The notes beneath the pieces were generated by a model. It was not told the DNA's origin. It saw only the letters and a program-made list of their open reading frames with translations, and did no database searches. A stretch of DNA of 64,000 nt, from NCBI RefSeq assembly GCF_001428435.1, contig NZ_LMSO01000001.1, positions 248,001 to 312,000 of the forward strand, read 5' to 3'. The stretch comes from Arthrobacter sp. Soil782. GTDB taxonomy: Bacteria > Actinomycetota > Actinomycetes > Actinomycetales > Micrococcaceae. The translations under genes and the position numbers were made by a program. Shown piece after piece: positions 55,329 through 64,000 of the stretch. Within the stretch, counting starts at the first letter, position 1; each line of letters starts with the position of its first letter.

Positions 55329-55697
55329 GTGATTCAGCAAGAGTCGCGACTCAAGATCGCCGACAACACCGGTGCTAAGGAAATCCTTACCATTCGTGTT
55401 CTCGGTGGATCCGGACGTCGCTACGCAGGAATTGGCGACGTCATCGTCGCCACCGTCAAAGACGCCATCCCTGGTGGGAACGTCAAGAAGGGCGATGTGG
55501 TCAAGGCCGTCATCGTCCGCACCAAGAAGGAACGCCGCCGCGCGGATGGTTCCTACATCAAGTTCGACGAGAACGCTGCCGTGATCCTCAAGGCTGACGG
55601 CGATCCCCGTGGTACCCGTATCTTCGGTCCGGTCGGTCGCGAACTCCGCGACAAGCGCTTCATGAAGATCATTTCACTGGCCCCGGAGGTGCTGTAG
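55329..55697 (+). CDS. rplN: Ribosomal protein L14
   Basis: A 122-residue L14 at the subunit interface. [20 protein letters not shown] opens it (GTG start); [20 protein letters not shown] is conserved. It heads the spc group and is 2 bp before rplX. Confidence 0.97.
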   Translation: MIQQESRLKIADNTGAKEILTIRVLGGSGRRYAGIGDVIVATVKDAIPGGNVKKGDVVKAVIVRTKKERRRADGSYIKFDENAAVILKADGDPRGTRIFGPVGRELRDKRFMKIISLAPEVL

Positions 55698-55699
55698 TC

Positions 55700-56077
55700 A
55701 TGGCTCAGACCCGATCGAAGCTGAAGATCAAGAAGGGTGACCTCGTTCAGGTCATCACCGGTGCCAAGCAGGAGCGCGGCGGAGACCGCGGCAAGCAAGG
55801 CAAGGTCCTCAAGGTATTCCCTGAGAGCAACCGTGTACTGGTCGAAGGCATCAACCGCATCACGAAGCACACCAAGGCTGGGCAGACGCAGCGCGGCACC
55901 CAGACCGGTGGCATCGAGACCGTTGAGGCTTCCATCCACATCAGTAACGTCGCAGTGGTAGACCCGGAGAGCAAGAAGCCCACCCGAGTCGGCTACCGCA
56001 CCGAAACCGTGGAGCGGGACGGCCGTGAGCGCACGGTCCGCATCCGCGTCGCCAAGGCATCAGGGAAGGATCTGTAA
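55700..56077 (+). CDS. rplX: Ribosomal protein L24
   Basis: A 125-residue L24, an assembly initiator protein. The KOW motif is [21 protein letters not shown] near residue 11 (first Lys onward). It shares one base with the rplE ATG. Confidence 0.96.
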   Translation: MAQTRSKLKIKKGDLVQVITGAKQERGGDRGKQGKVLKVFPESNRVLVEGINRITKHTKAGQTQRGTQTGGIETVEASIHISNVAVVDPESKKPTRVGYRTETVERDGRERTVRIRVAKASGKDL

Positions 56078-56652
56078 TGACTGCTGAAGCCGTAGAAACA
56101 AAGATCACCCCGCGCCTCAAGGCCCGCTACGCATCGGAAATCAAGTCGACGCTGCTGGAGGAATTCAGCTACAGCAACGTCAACCAGGTTCCCCGGCTGG
56201 TCAAGGTCGTTGTGAACATGGGTGTTGGAGATGCCGCGAAGGACTCCAAGCTCATCGACGGTGCGGTCCGCGACCTCACCCAGATCACCGGCCAGAAGCC
56301 GCAGGTCACCAAGGCACGGAAGTCCATCGCGCAGTTCAAGCTCCGCGAAGGAATGCCGATCGGTGCACACGCAACTCTGCGTGGAGATCGCATGTGGGAA
56401 TTCGTCGACCGCCTGGTCTCACTGGCACTGCCCCGTATCCGCGACTTCCGCGGCCTCAACGGGCGCCAGTTCGACGGCAACGGCAACTACACCTTCGGTC
56501 TCACGGAGCAGTCAATGTTCCACGAGATCGACCAGGACAAGATTGACCGTGTCCGCGGCATGGACATCACCGTTGTGACCACTGCCAAGACTGACGCCGA
56601 AGGCCGCGCCCTGCTCAAGGCGCTCGGCTTCCCGTTCAAATCCGAAGACTAA
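56077..56652 (+). CDS. rplE: Ribosomal protein L5
   Basis: A 191-residue L5, binding 5S rRNA and P-site t[23 protein letters not shown] and [20 protein letters not shown] are conserved. The next gene is rpsH; the usual rpsN between them is missing. Confidence 0.97.
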   Translation: MTAEAVETKITPRLKARYASEIKSTLLEEFSYSNVNQVPRLVKVVVNMGVGDAAKDSKLIDGAVRDLTQITGQKPQVTKARKSIAQFKLREGMPIGAHATLRGDRMWEFVDRLVSLALPRIRDFRGLNGRQFDGNGNYTFGLTEQSMFHEIDQDKIDRVRGMDITVVTTAKTDAEGRALLKALGFPFKSED

Positions 56653-56747
56653 TTCAACTACGTTGCAGGTCCGTTCCGGGGTCTGACCAGCTGATGCTGG
56701 TTCTCACCGGAGTAGCGGAAACCGTTCCGAGGAAGGGCTAGAGCCCA

Positions 56748-57146
56748 ATGACAATGACAGATCCAGTTGCAGACATGCTTACGCGTCTCCGCAACGCCAA
56801 CTCGGCATACCACGACACCGTGTCCATGCCATACAGCAAGCTGAAGGCACGCGTTGCCGACATCCTGAAGGCCGAAGGTTACATCGGCGGCTGGAAGGAA
56901 GAAGAGGCTGAGGTGGGCAAGAAGCTCACGATCGACCTCAAGTTCGGTCCCGACCGTCAGCGCTCCATCGCGGGCATCCGGCGCATCTCCAAGCCGGGCC
57001 TGCGCGTCTACGCAAAGTCCACCAATCTGCCGCACGTACTGGGCGGACTGGGCATTGCCATCCTGTCCACGTCCTCCGGTCTGCTCACAGACCGCCAGGC
57101 AGCCAAGAAGGGTGTAGGTGGGGAAGTCCTCGCCTACGTCTGGTAG
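56748..57146 (+). CDS. rpsH: Ribosomal protein S8
   Basis: A 132-residue S8. It opens [15 protein letters not shown] and ends with [27 protein letters not shown]. In E. coli it represses the spc operon. The 95-bp gap after rplE has no S14 gene and no other frame of note. Confidence 0.97.
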   Translation: MTMTDPVADMLTRLRNANSAYHDTVSMPYSKLKARVADILKAEGYIGGWKEEEAEVGKKLTIDLKFGPDRQRSIAGIRRISKPGLRVYAKSTNLPHVLGGLGIAILSTSSGLLTDRQAAKKGVGGEVLAYVW

Positions 57147-57166
57147 CGGGAAAGGGAAAGAGAAAC

Positions 57167-57703
57167 ATGTCACGTATTGGACGTCTCCCCATCACCGTGC
57201 CCGCAGGCGTTGAGGTCAAGGTTGACGGCAGTGTTGTTTCCGTCAAGGGATCCAAGGGCGAGCTGAGCCACTCTGTAGCCAGCCCGATCCAGGTATCGCT
57301 TGAGGAAAGCACCATCACCGTCTCCCGCCCGAATGACGAGCGCGAAGCGCGTTCGCTGCACGGCCTGACCCGCACCCTGATCTCCAACATGATCGTTGGA
57401 GTGACCGAGGGCTACAAGAAGAACCTTGAGATTGTCGGCACCGGTTACCGTGTGCAGGCCAAGGGTTCAGACCTGGAGTTCGCACTGGGCTACAGCCACC
57501 CCGTGGCCGTGAAGGCCCCGGAGGGCATCACGCTCACCGTGGACAGCCCCACCAAGGTGTCCGTCTCCGGCATCAACAAGCAGCAGGTCGGCGAAGTTGC
57601 TGCGAACATCCGCAAGCTGCGCCGTCCGGATCCCTATAAGGGCAAGGGCATCCGCTACGCGGGCGAAATTATTCGCCGCAAGGTCGGAAAGGCTGGTAAG
57701 TAA
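57167..57703 (+). CDS. rplF: Ribosomal protein L6
   Basis: A 178-residue L6 near the sarcin-ricin loop. It begins [17 protein letters not shown] and contains [16 protein letters not shown] near its end. It is 2 bp before rplR. Confidence 0.97.
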   Translation: MSRIGRLPITVPAGVEVKVDGSVVSVKGSKGELSHSVASPIQVSLEESTITVSRPNDEREARSLHGLTRTLISNMIVGVTEGYKKNLEIVGTGYRVQAKGSDLEFALGYSHPVAVKAPEGITLTVDSPTKVSVSGINKQQVGEVAANIRKLRRPDPYKGKGIRYAGEIIRRKVGKAGK

Positions 57704-57705
57704 CC

Positions 57706-58089
57706 ATGACACTGAGCATCAACAAGAAGCGCACGTCGAAGAGCAAGTCCGCCCAGCGCGGGCGGCGCCACCTTCGGGTCCGCAAGCGCATCACCGGTAC
57801 GGCTGTTCGTCCCCGTCTGGTAGTCAACCGTTCAGCCCGTCACATCTTCGTGCAGGTTGTCGACGACACCAAGGGCATGACTGTCGCATCGGCTTCGACC
57901 CTCGAGGCGGACCTGCGTTCGTTCGACGGCGACAAGACCGCCAAGGCCAAGCGCGTTGGCGAGCTCGTTGCTGAGCGGGCAAAGGCTGCGGGCATTGAGG
58001 CAGTCGTATTCGACCGTGGTGGTAACAAGTACCACGGCCGGGTTGCCGCAATCGCAGACGGCGCACGTGAAGGTGGGCTGGCACTGTGA
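57706..58089 (+). CDS. rplR: Ribosomal protein L18
   Basis: A 127-residue 5S-rRNA-binding protein. [20 protein letters not shown] lies near residue 21, and [20 protein letters not shown] near the end. Its stop overlaps the rpsE GTG by 4 bp. Confidence 0.97.
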   Translation: MTLSINKKRTSKSKSAQRGRRHLRVRKRITGTAVRPRLVVNRSARHIFVQVVDDTKGMTVASASTLEADLRSFDGDKTAKAKRVGELVAERAKAAGIEAVVFDRGGNKYHGRVAAIADGAREGGLAL

Positions 58090-58823
58090 CCGAGCAGAAC
58101 AACGCAAAGGAAGCCTCATTGAATACTGCAAAGGCTGAGGAGGCTGCGACTAGTGCTCCCGCGGCCGGTTCCACCGAGACGGCGTCAGCTACTGACGATC
58201 GCCGCGGCGGTGGCGGTCGCCGTGGAGAGCGTGGCGGACGCGACGGCGGTCGTGGCGGTCGCGACGGCGGTCGTGGCGGCCGTGACGGTGGTCGCGACGA
58301 CAAAGACAAGTTCGTTGAGCGCGTCGTGTCGATCAACCGCGTATCGAAGGTCGTCAAGGGCGGCCGGCGATTCAGCTTCACCGCACTCGTTGTTGTCGGC
58401 GACGGCAACGGCATGGTCGGTGTCGGCTACGGCAAGGCCAAGGAAGTTCCCTCGGCTATCGCCAAGGGCGTAGAGGAAGCCAAGAAGTCCTTCTTCAAGG
58501 TTCCCCGCATCGGCGGCACCGTTCCCCACCTGGTTCAGGGTGAGGCAGCGGCCGGCGTCGTACTCCTGCGTCCCGCATCTCCCGGTACCGGTGTAATCGC
58601 CGGTGGTCCGGTGCGCGCCGTTCTGGAATGCGTCGGTATCCACGATGTCCTGTCCAAGTCCCTGGGTTCCTCGAACGCCATCAACATTGTTCACGCAACT
58701 GTTGACGCGCTGAAGAGGCTCGAAGAGCCGCAGGCAGTGGCTGCGCGCCGTGGTCTGCCGCTCGATCAGGTTGCTTCCACGTCGATGCTGCGCGCTATGC
58801 AGGATCAGAAGGCAGGTGCGTAA
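58086..58823 (+). CDS. rpsE: Ribosomal protein S5 with Gly-Arg-Asp repeat extension
   Basis: A 245-residue S5; the E. coli protein has 166. About 75 extra N-terminal residues contain an Ala/Thr/Glu stretch and then repeats of GGRDGGR (about residues 38-72). The double-stranded RNA-binding core starts at [20 protein letters not shown], near residue 78, and [15 protein letters not shown] is conserved. GTG start. It shares one base with rpmD. Confidence 0.96.
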   Translation: MTEQNNAKEASLNTAKAEEAATSAPAAGSTETASATDDRRGGGGRRGERGGRDGGRGGRDGGRGGRDGGRDDKDKFVERVVSINRVSKVVKGGRRFSFTALVVVGDGNGMVGVGYGKAKEVPSAIAKGVEEAKKSFFKVPRIGGTVPHLVQGEAAAGVVLLRPASPGTGVIAGGPVRAVLECVGIHDVLSKSLGSSNAINIVHATVDALKRLEEPQAVAARRGLPLDQVASTSMLRAMQDQKAGA

Positions 58824-59041
58824 TGACTGCTATTACACCAAAGCGCGTGGTTGTCAGCTCAGCGAAGCTGGAAATCACCCAGATCAAGTCCGTCATTGGC
58901 GGTAAGCAGAACCAGCGCGACACCCTTCGTTCACTCGGTCTGAAGCGGATCGGACACACCGTTGTCCGCAACGCTGACGCAGTGACCGTAGGCATGGTCA
59001 ACACGGTTCCGCACCTCGTGAAGGTTGAGGAGGCCAAGTAA
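58823..59041 (+). CDS. rpmD: Ribosomal protein L30
   Basis: A 72-residue L30. The core is [20 protein letters not shown] followed by [11 protein letters not shown]. The first ten residues are an extra basic start. It overlaps both rpsE and rplO by one base. Confidence 0.95.
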   Translation: MTAITPKRVVVSSAKLEITQIKSVIGGKQNQRDTLRSLGLKRIGHTVVRNADAVTVGMVNTVPHLVKVEEAK

Positions 59042-59589
59042 TGGCAGAGAAGAAGACGGTGGAGGAATCCACCGAGAAGAAGCCGGCCCGCAAGCCTGCT
59101 GCCAAGGCTGCTGCTGCTCAGGAAACTGCTGCGAGCACGCCCCGCGTCCACGCGCTGAAGGTACACCACCTTCGTCCCGCCCCCGGAGCCAAAACCGCAA
59201 AGACCCGCGTTGGTCGCGGTGAAGGTTCCAAGGGTAAGACCGCAGGCCGTGGCACCAAGGGTACCAAGGCGCGCTACTCGGTCAAGGCAGGATTCGCGGG
59301 TGGGCAGCTGCCGCTGCACATGCGCCTGCCGAAGCTGCGTGGGTTCAAGAACCCGTTCCGCGTTGAGTACCAGGTAGTGAACCTGGACAAGCTCAACGAG
59401 CTGTACCCCCAAGGCGGCGAGGTGTCCGTGGACAGCCTGATCGCCAAGGGCGCAGTGCGCAAGAACCAGCTCGTCAAGGTGCTGGGAACGGGCGAGCTCG
59501 CGGTCAAGGTGGACGTCAAGGTTCATGCCGTGTCCGCCAGCGCTGCAGAGAAGATCACCGCCGCAGGCGGATCCGTCTCGGCGCTCTAG
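59041..59589 (+). CDS. rplO: Ribosomal protein L15 with Lys/Ala-rich N-terminus
   Basis: A 182-residue L15. About 35 extra N-terminal residues rich in Lys, Ala and Glu precede the family core, which begins at [40 protein letters not shown] is conserved. E. coli L15 has 144 residues. The next gene is secY after 257 bp. Confidence 0.96.
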   Translation: MAEKKTVEESTEKKPARKPAAKAAAAQETAASTPRVHALKVHHLRPAPGAKTAKTRVGRGEGSKGKTAGRGTKGTKARYSVKAGFAGGQLPLHMRLPKLRGFKNPFRVEYQVVNLDKLNELYPQGGEVSVDSLIAKGAVRKNQLVKVLGTGELAVKVDVKVHAVSASAAEKITAAGGSVSAL

Positions 59590-59846
59590 TTCCCAGCATC
59601 GATCCCCGCCGCCGTCGTTCGGCTCGTCCTTAGGACATCAGGACTACGGCGGCAGGGGAGCCGGCTGTGATCTAGCTCATGAAGCAACTAGACTCTTGGT
59701 GGGCCGGGATCCCCGGTCCGCCAGGAGTTTGTTTCGTTAACAGGCTCAATTGATTCCCCGGGTTCTCTCGCGCCCGGTTCCACCCGTTAGACTCGGTTGG
59801 TGTGTATTGCCCGTGAAGGGCCACTAAGACTTATTCAGGAGGACGC
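59590..59846 (+). promoter_or_regulatory. rplO-secY gap with secY promoter
   Basis: The stretch begins with a stem GCCGCCGT/ACGGCGGC near 59609-59653 that may end the spc message. TAGACT at 59788-59793 is a good -10 box with a weak -35, giving a leader of about 45 bases. AGGAGG at 59837-59842 precedes the TTG start of secY. Confidence 0.45.
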
Positions 59847-61160
59847 TTGCTTAGCGCTATTGGCCGGGCTTTCCGGACGCCAGACTTGCGGCGCAAGCTG
59901 TTGTTCACGCTGGGAATCATCACCATTTTCCGTTTGGGTGCGTTCATCCCGGCGCCCGGTGTTGACTACGGCAACGTGCAGCAGTGTTTGCAGCTCGGCA
60001 ACACAGAGGGCGGCCTCTACCAGTTCGTGAACCTCTTCAGCGGCGGTGCGCTGCTGCAGGTGTCCATCTTTGCTCTCGGGATCATGCCCTACATCACGGC
60101 CAGCATCATCACTCAGCTGCTCCGTGTGGTCATCCCACGGTTCCAGGAGCTGCACCAGGAAGGCGCACAGGGCCAGGCACAGCTGACCCAGTACACGCGC
60201 TATCTGACAATCGCCCTCGGGCTGTTGAACGCCACGACGCTGGTGTCGCTGGCACGATCAGGTGCATTGCTGGGTAACTGTCCGGTGCCGATCATCCCGG
60301 ATGACAGCCTGATCACCATTATCCTGCTCATCATCACGCTGACCGCCGGTACGGGCCTCATCATGTGGATGGGCGAGCTCATCACCGAGCGCGGCGTCGG
60401 AAACGGCATGTCGCTGCTGATCTTCACCGCGATTGCTGCCGGTTTCCCCAGCTCGCTGGGTGAGATCCTGCGCACGCAGGGCTGGAGCGTCTTCCTCAGC
60501 GTGCTGTTGATCGGCATCGTCGTGGTGATGCTGGTGATCTTCGTTGAGCAGTCACAGCGCCGTATTCCGGTGCAGTATGCCAAGCGCATGATCGGCCGCC
60601 GCACGCTGGGAGGCAGCAGCACCTACATCCCGATCAAGGTCAACATGGCGGGCGTCATCCCCGTGATCTTCGCATCGTCGATGCTGTACCTGCCGTCGCT
60701 GATCGCTCAGTTCAACACCCCCACGGACGGCGAGACACCGCCGCCGGAGTGGGTCAACTGGATCACCACTTACCTGACCTCGGGTGATCACCCTCTCTAC
60801 ATGGCGCTGTACTTCGCGATGATCGTGTTCTTCACGTACTTCTACGTGGCGATCACGTTCAATCCGGAGGAAGTGTCGGAGAACATGAAGAAGTACGGCG
60901 GCTTCATCCCGGGTATCCGGGCGGGGCGGCCTACAGCTGAGTACCTCCAGTACGTCCTGTCCCGCATCACCCTGCCGGGCGCCATCTACCTCGGTCTTGT
61001 AGCGCTCATCCCGTTGATCGCGCTCGTGGTCATCAATGCAAACCAGAACTTCCCGTTCGGTGGAGTCTCGATCCTCATCATGGTCGGCGTTGGCCTCGAG
61101 ACGGTGAAGCAAATTGACGCGCAGCTGCAGCAGCGCCATTACGAAGGGTTATTGCGATGA
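59847..61160 (+). CDS. secY: Preprotein translocase subunit SecY
   Basis: A 437-residue channel with ten transmembrane helices. The plug and first helix region has RLGAFIPAPGVDYGNVQ, and QLLRVVIPRFQEL follows. IPGIRAGRPTAEYLQ and a QQRHYEGLLR end are typical. TTG start with AGGAGG five bases upstream. Its partner secE is at 29551. Its stop overlaps adk by 4 bp. Confidence 0.97.
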   Translation: MLSAIGRAFRTPDLRRKLLFTLGIITIFRLGAFIPAPGVDYGNVQQCLQLGNTEGGLYQFVNLFSGGALLQVSIFALGIMPYITASIITQLLRVVIPRFQELHQEGAQGQAQLTQYTRYLTIALGLLNATTLVSLARSGALLGNCPVPIIPDDSLITIILLIITLTAGTGLIMWMGELITERGVGNGMSLLIFTAIAAGFPSSLGEILRTQGWSVFLSVLLIGIVVVMLVIFVEQSQRRIPVQYAKRMIGRRTLGGSSTYIPIKVNMAGVIPVIFASSMLYLPSLIAQFNTPTDGETPPPEWVNWITTYLTSGDHPLYMALYFAMIVFFTYFYVAITFNPEEVSENMKKYGGFIPGIRAGRPTAEYLQYVLSRITLPGAIYLGLVALIPLIALVVINANQNFPFGGVSILIMVGVGLETVKQIDAQLQQRHYEGLLR

Positions 61161-61729
61161 CACGGATGCTCATCATTGGACCGCCCGGGTCCGGCAAGGG
61201 CACGCAGGCCGCGCGGATCTCAGAGCGGCTGGGAGTGGTGGCAATTTCCACGGGAGACATCTTCCGCGAGAATGTCCGCAACGAGACGCCGCTCGGGGTT
61301 GAAGCCAAGAAGTACATGGACGCCGGAGACTTCGTTCCGGACAGCGTGACCAACAGCATGGTCCGCGCCCGTCTCACTGAAGACGATGTCCAGGAAGGCT
61401 TCCTGCTGGACGGTTATCCCCGCACCGCTGCCCAGGTGACCGAGCTGGATGACATCCTCCAGCAGAATGACCTGGCCCTCGACGTCGTACTGCAGCTCAC
61501 GGCGGATGACGAGGAACTGGTCCGCCGGCTCCTGGGCCGGGCGCGCCTGGACGGGCGTACCGATGACAATGACGTTGTCATCCGGCATCGCCTCGATCTC
61601 TACCACGAGCAGACCGAGGCTGTTGTGTCCCAGTACGAGGCACGAGGCATCGTGACCCGCGTTGATGGCATCGGCGCGATCGATGAAGTCACCGAGCGCG
61701 TCATGTCGGCTCTGAAAGTAACGCAGTAA
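61157..61729 (+). CDS. adk: Adenylate kinase
   Basis: A 190-residue short-form adenylate kinase. P-loop GPPGSGKGTQAARI at residues 7-20; LDGYPRTAAQ near residue 80; GRARLDGRTDDNDVVIRHRL is the short lid, without the zinc-binding cysteines. It overlaps secY and is 5 bp before map, the usual order. Confidence 0.97.
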   Translation: MTRMLIIGPPGSGKGTQAARISERLGVVAISTGDIFRENVRNETPLGVEAKKYMDAGDFVPDSVTNSMVRARLTEDDVQEGFLLDGYPRTAAQVTELDDILQQNDLALDVVLQLTADDEELVRRLLGRARLDGRTDDNDVVIRHRLDLYHEQTEAVVSQYEARGIVTRVDGIGAIDEVTERVMSALKVTQ

Positions 61730-61734
61730 CCCCG

Positions 61735-62559
61735 ATGTTTCGCCAGCAGCGGGTCGAGTACAAGTCGGCAGATCAGATCCGGACCATGCGGGCGGCGGGC
61801 CTCGTGCTTTCCGACGCCCTGGACCAGGCGGTCGCTGCCGCACGGGTAGGCGTGTCCACCCTCGAGCTGGACGAGGTGTTTGCCGGCGTTCTCAAGGACG
61901 CCGGCGCCACCTCCAATTTCCTCGGCTATCACGGCTTTCCCAACAGCATCTGCACCTCGGTGAACCATGAGGTTGTGCACGGCATCCCCGGCGGGTACGT
62001 GCTGCAGGACGGTGACATCATCTCGATCGACGGCGGCGCTATCGTCCGCGGCTGGCACTCGGACTCCGCCCGCACGGTGATCGTCGGTACGCCGCGTCCG
62101 GAGGACGTGCACCTGTCCAGGGTCACTGAGGAAGCCATGTGGCGGGGGATTGCTGCCCTGGCCACCGGCAAGCACGTTGGGGACATCGGCGCAGCCATCG
62201 ACGACTACGTCTCGGCAGCGGAAGGCCCGGCACTCGGTATCCTGCAGGACTATGTGGGCCACGGCATTGGTACGGAAATGCACCAGTCCCCGGACGTGCT
62301 GAACTACCGCAGCAGCCACCGCGGCCCCAAGATCAAGCCGGGGCTGTGCCTCGCGATCGAGCCCATGCTGGTTCAGGGACGTGTAGAAACGGCGGTCCTG
62401 GACGATGACTGGACTGTCGTCACTGTTGACGGCAAGCGCGCCTGCCAGTGGGAACACACTGTGGCAGTTCACGACGGCGGCATCTGGGTTCTCAGCGCAG
62501 CTGACGGCGGCGCCGCGAAGCTGGCGGAACTGGGCGTTACCGTCGCTCCGCTCGACTGA
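61735..62559 (+). CDS. map: Methionine aminopeptidase, type I
   Basis: A 274-residue enzyme that removes the initiator methionine. The metal ligands are in ISIDGGAIVRGWHSDSARTV (two Asp), GHGIGTEMHQSP (His), AIEPMLV (Glu) and CQWEHTVAV (Glu). There is no N-terminal SH3/zinc extension. Confidence 0.97.
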   Translation: MFRQQRVEYKSADQIRTMRAAGLVLSDALDQAVAAARVGVSTLELDEVFAGVLKDAGATSNFLGYHGFPNSICTSVNHEVVHGIPGGYVLQDGDIISIDGGAIVRGWHSDSARTVIVGTPRPEDVHLSRVTEEAMWRGIAALATGKHVGDIGAAIDDYVSAAEGPALGILQDYVGHGIGTEMHQSPDVLNYRSSHRGPKIKPGLCLAIEPMLVQGRVETAVLDDDWTVVTVDGKRACQWEHTVAVHDGGIWVLSAADGGAAKLAELGVTVAPLD

Positions 62560-62594
62560 GGTTCGCTGGAACCGCGCACCACAGAGCGGCCGGA

Positions 62595-62624
62595 TTTAAC
62601 TTCTGGCACGCCGTAGCGTAGAGT
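62595..62624 (+). promoter_or_regulatory. infA promoter
   Basis: TTTAAC (62595-62600) and TAGAGT (62619-62624) are 18 bases apart. The leader to infA is about 160 bases; it contains an imperfect GGATCGCT/GATCTCGCGATCC region near 62675-62715. Confidence 0.55.
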
Positions 62625-62791
62625 TATTTGTTGGTTGTCGCTACTTTTGCGCCCTTTTGCGCCCTTCCTCCGAACGGATCGCTCCGCTGCGGGTGGAACG
62701 GGATCTCGCGATCCCGGGTGAGGGAGTCAGGCAATCAAAACCCCTAGACCGACCGCCCAAGCAAATGGCGGCACAGAAGTTAGCGGAGGAT

Positions 62792-63013
62792 ATGGCCAAG
62801 AAAGACGGTGTCATTGAGATTGAAGGCACTGTGAACGAGGCTCTGCCCAACGCGATGTTCCGCGTTGAGCTGGCCAACGGACACATTGTTCTAGCCCACA
62901 TCTCGGGAAAGATGCGTCAGCACTACATTCGAATCCTCCCCGAGGATCGGGTGGTAGTGGAGCTTAGCCCTTACGACCTCACCAGGGGTCGTATTGTCTA
63001 CCGCTACAAATAA
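62792..63013 (+). CDS. infA: Translation initiation factor IF-1
   Basis: A 73-residue OB-fold factor: [20 protein letters not shown] opens it and [20 protein letters not shown] is conserved. ATG 62792 is chosen over the open frame to 62657; GGAGGA lies close before it. rpmJ follows after 21 bp. Confidence 0.97.
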   Translation: MAKKDGVIEIEGTVNEALPNAMFRVELANGHIVLAHISGKMRQHYIRILPEDRVVVELSPYDLTRGRIVYRYK

Positions 63014-63034
63014 GAACGAACGCAAAGGATAACC

Positions 63035-63148
63035 ATGAAGGTCCAGCCGAGCGTGAAGCGGATTTGCGATAAGTGCCAGGTGGTTCGCCGCAAGGGCAAC
63101 GTACTCGTAATCTGCGAAAACCCGCGCCACAAGCAGCGCCAGGGCTGA
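63035..63148 (+). CDS. rpmJ: Ribosomal protein L36
   Basis: A 37-residue protein, [20 protein letters not shown] and on. It is the zinc form, with ligands CDKC, the later Cys of VICENPRH and that His. It is the usual neighbour of infA and rpsM, and is separated from rpsM by 166 bp holding a CCCCGGC/GCCGGGG hairpin. Confidence 0.95.
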   Translation: MKVQPSVKRICDKCQVVRRKGNVLVICENPRHKQRQG

Positions 63149-63314
63149 ATCCTCTCTTTTGAGGGTCACCCACGCGTAGTAACACCACAATAAAAAGCAG
63201 TGCAGGGCAAGCCCCACCAGGTAGGCCCACACCCCCGGCACGGAGGCCGGGGACCGGAGATCATCCGGGTCGCACTGTTTCAGACCTCCGGTCATCAAAA
63301 GGAGAACCGCCACT

Positions 63315-63692
63315 ATGGCACGTCTCGCTGGCGTAGACATTCCCCGCGAAAAGCGGGTTGTCATTGCGCTTACCTACATCTACGGCGTGGGCAAGACCCG
63401 TGCAGATCAGACGCTCGCAGAGACCGGGATCAACCCGGAAACCCGAGTGAAGGATCTTTCTGACGCTGAGCTCGTACAGCTCCGCGATTACATTGAAGGC
63501 AACTACAAGGTCGAGGGTGACCTCCGCCGTGAGGTAGCTGCAGACATCCGCCGCAAGGTGGAGATCGGCAGCTACGAAGGCATCCGGCACCGCCGCGGCC
63601 TTCCTGTGCGTGGACAGCGCACCAAGACCAACGCGCGTACCCGCAAGGGCCCCAAGCGCACCGTCGCAGGCAAGAAGAAGGCCGGCCGCTAG
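63315..63692 (+). CDS. rpsM: Ribosomal protein S13
   Basis: A 125-residue S13 of the 30S head. It opens [20 protein letters not shown] and has [20 protein letters not shown] near the end. AAGGAG precedes the ATG. Confidence 0.97.
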   Translation: MARLAGVDIPREKRVVIALTYIYGVGKTRADQTLAETGINPETRVKDLSDAELVQLRDYIEGNYKVEGDLRREVAADIRRKVEIGSYEGIRHRRGLPVRGQRTKTNARTRKGPKRTVAGKKKAGR

Positions 63693-63747
63693 TTCTACTG
63701 GCGGAAGCCACTAACTCCCTCTTTCCAGAACCTTCGTAGGAGAAGTA

Positions 63748-64000
63748 ATGCCCCCCAAGACTCGTGGAGCGGTGCGTAAGCCGCGTCGCAAGGACAAAAA
63801 GAATATCGCCTTCGGTCAGGCGCATATCAAGAGCACGTTCAACAACACCATCGTCTCGATCACCGATCCCAGCGGAGCTGTTATCTCCTGGGCTTCGGCT
63901 GGCGAGGTCGGATTCAAGGGCTCACGCAAGTCCACCCCCTACGCTGCGCAGACCGCTGCCGAGGCCGCTGCAAAGCGCGCCCAGGAGCACGGCGTTCGTA
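63748..64000 (+). CDS. rpsK: Ribosomal protein S11, 3' partial
   Basis: The first 84 codons of S11 are present: [20 protein letters not shown], then [28 protein letters not shown] lies just before the ATG. The gene runs off the window end. rpsD, rpoA and rplQ would be expected next. Confidence 0.95.
   Translation, partial: MPPKTRGAVRKPRRKDKKNIAFGQAHIKSTFNNTIVSITDPSGAVISWASAGEVGFKGSRKSTPYAAQTAAEAAAKRAQEHGVR

Noticed and set aside
55190..55378. 62-codon plus-strand frame before rplN
   Set aside because: It overlaps the rplN start in another frame, lacks a ribosome site and has no recognisable sequence; the stretch looks like a structured leader.
58200..58305. Tandem repeat that might look like a CRISPR or minisatellite
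   Set aside because: The repeats are in frame inside rpsE, have no spacers and code for a GRD-rich protein tract.

Overview
The window is a high-GC chromosomal segment from an actinobacterium, most likely Micrococcaceae (Arthrobacter-like). The reasons are a mycothiol synthase (mshD), an OmpR-type GlnR regulator, a Nudix plus histidine-phosphatase MutT1 next to ppk1, frequent GTG/TTG starts, TAnnnT -10 boxes directly in front of start codons, and ribosomal proteins with Ala/Gly/Arg-rich tails. The taxon is inferred from protein content; no rRNA gene is present. I see no phage, insertion sequence or CRISPR array.

Positions 1-4310 (plus strand) hold the 3' part of a large AMP-ligase/carrier/membrane-acyltransferase fusion, a small membrane protein, a HadA/HadB-like dehydratase pair and murB. 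Positions 4346-14790 are minus-strand: an orphan integrase-core-like protein, asd, a three-gene cluster around a WXG100-type (type VII secretion) protein, thyA-folA, ppk-mutT1, mshD and glnR. A candidate small RNA with its own promoter and terminator lies between mshD and glnR. Positions 15044-18146 (plus) carry membrane proteins, including a 37-residue one, a nitrobindin-like protein, a YgfZ-type folate protein and an ankyrin protein. A GNAT protein and pfkA follow on the minus strand.

Positions 20110-27866 are a sensory region. An ABC exporter shares an operon with a NarL-type two-component system. Next to it is a PspC cell-envelope module of three membrane proteins, divergent from a PspC-histidine kinase and its response regulator. 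An aspartate aminotransferase, tRNA-Trp, secE and nusG lead into the translation and transcription superclusters.

Positions 30836-64000 hold rplK-rplA, rplJ-rplL, rpoB-rpoC, rpsL-rpsG-fusA-tuf, the S10 and spc operons, secY-adk-map, infA-rpmJ-rpsM and the start of rpsK. This block is interrupted by a double-GNAT gene (rplA/rplJ), an antisense thiolase (rplL/rpoB) and a leaderless small membrane gene (tuf/rpsJ). Strong terminators follow rplA, rplL, rpoC and tuf. A hairpin and a new -10 box split the usual S10-spc operon between rpsQ and rplN. rpsN is missing from its usual place between rplE and rpsH.
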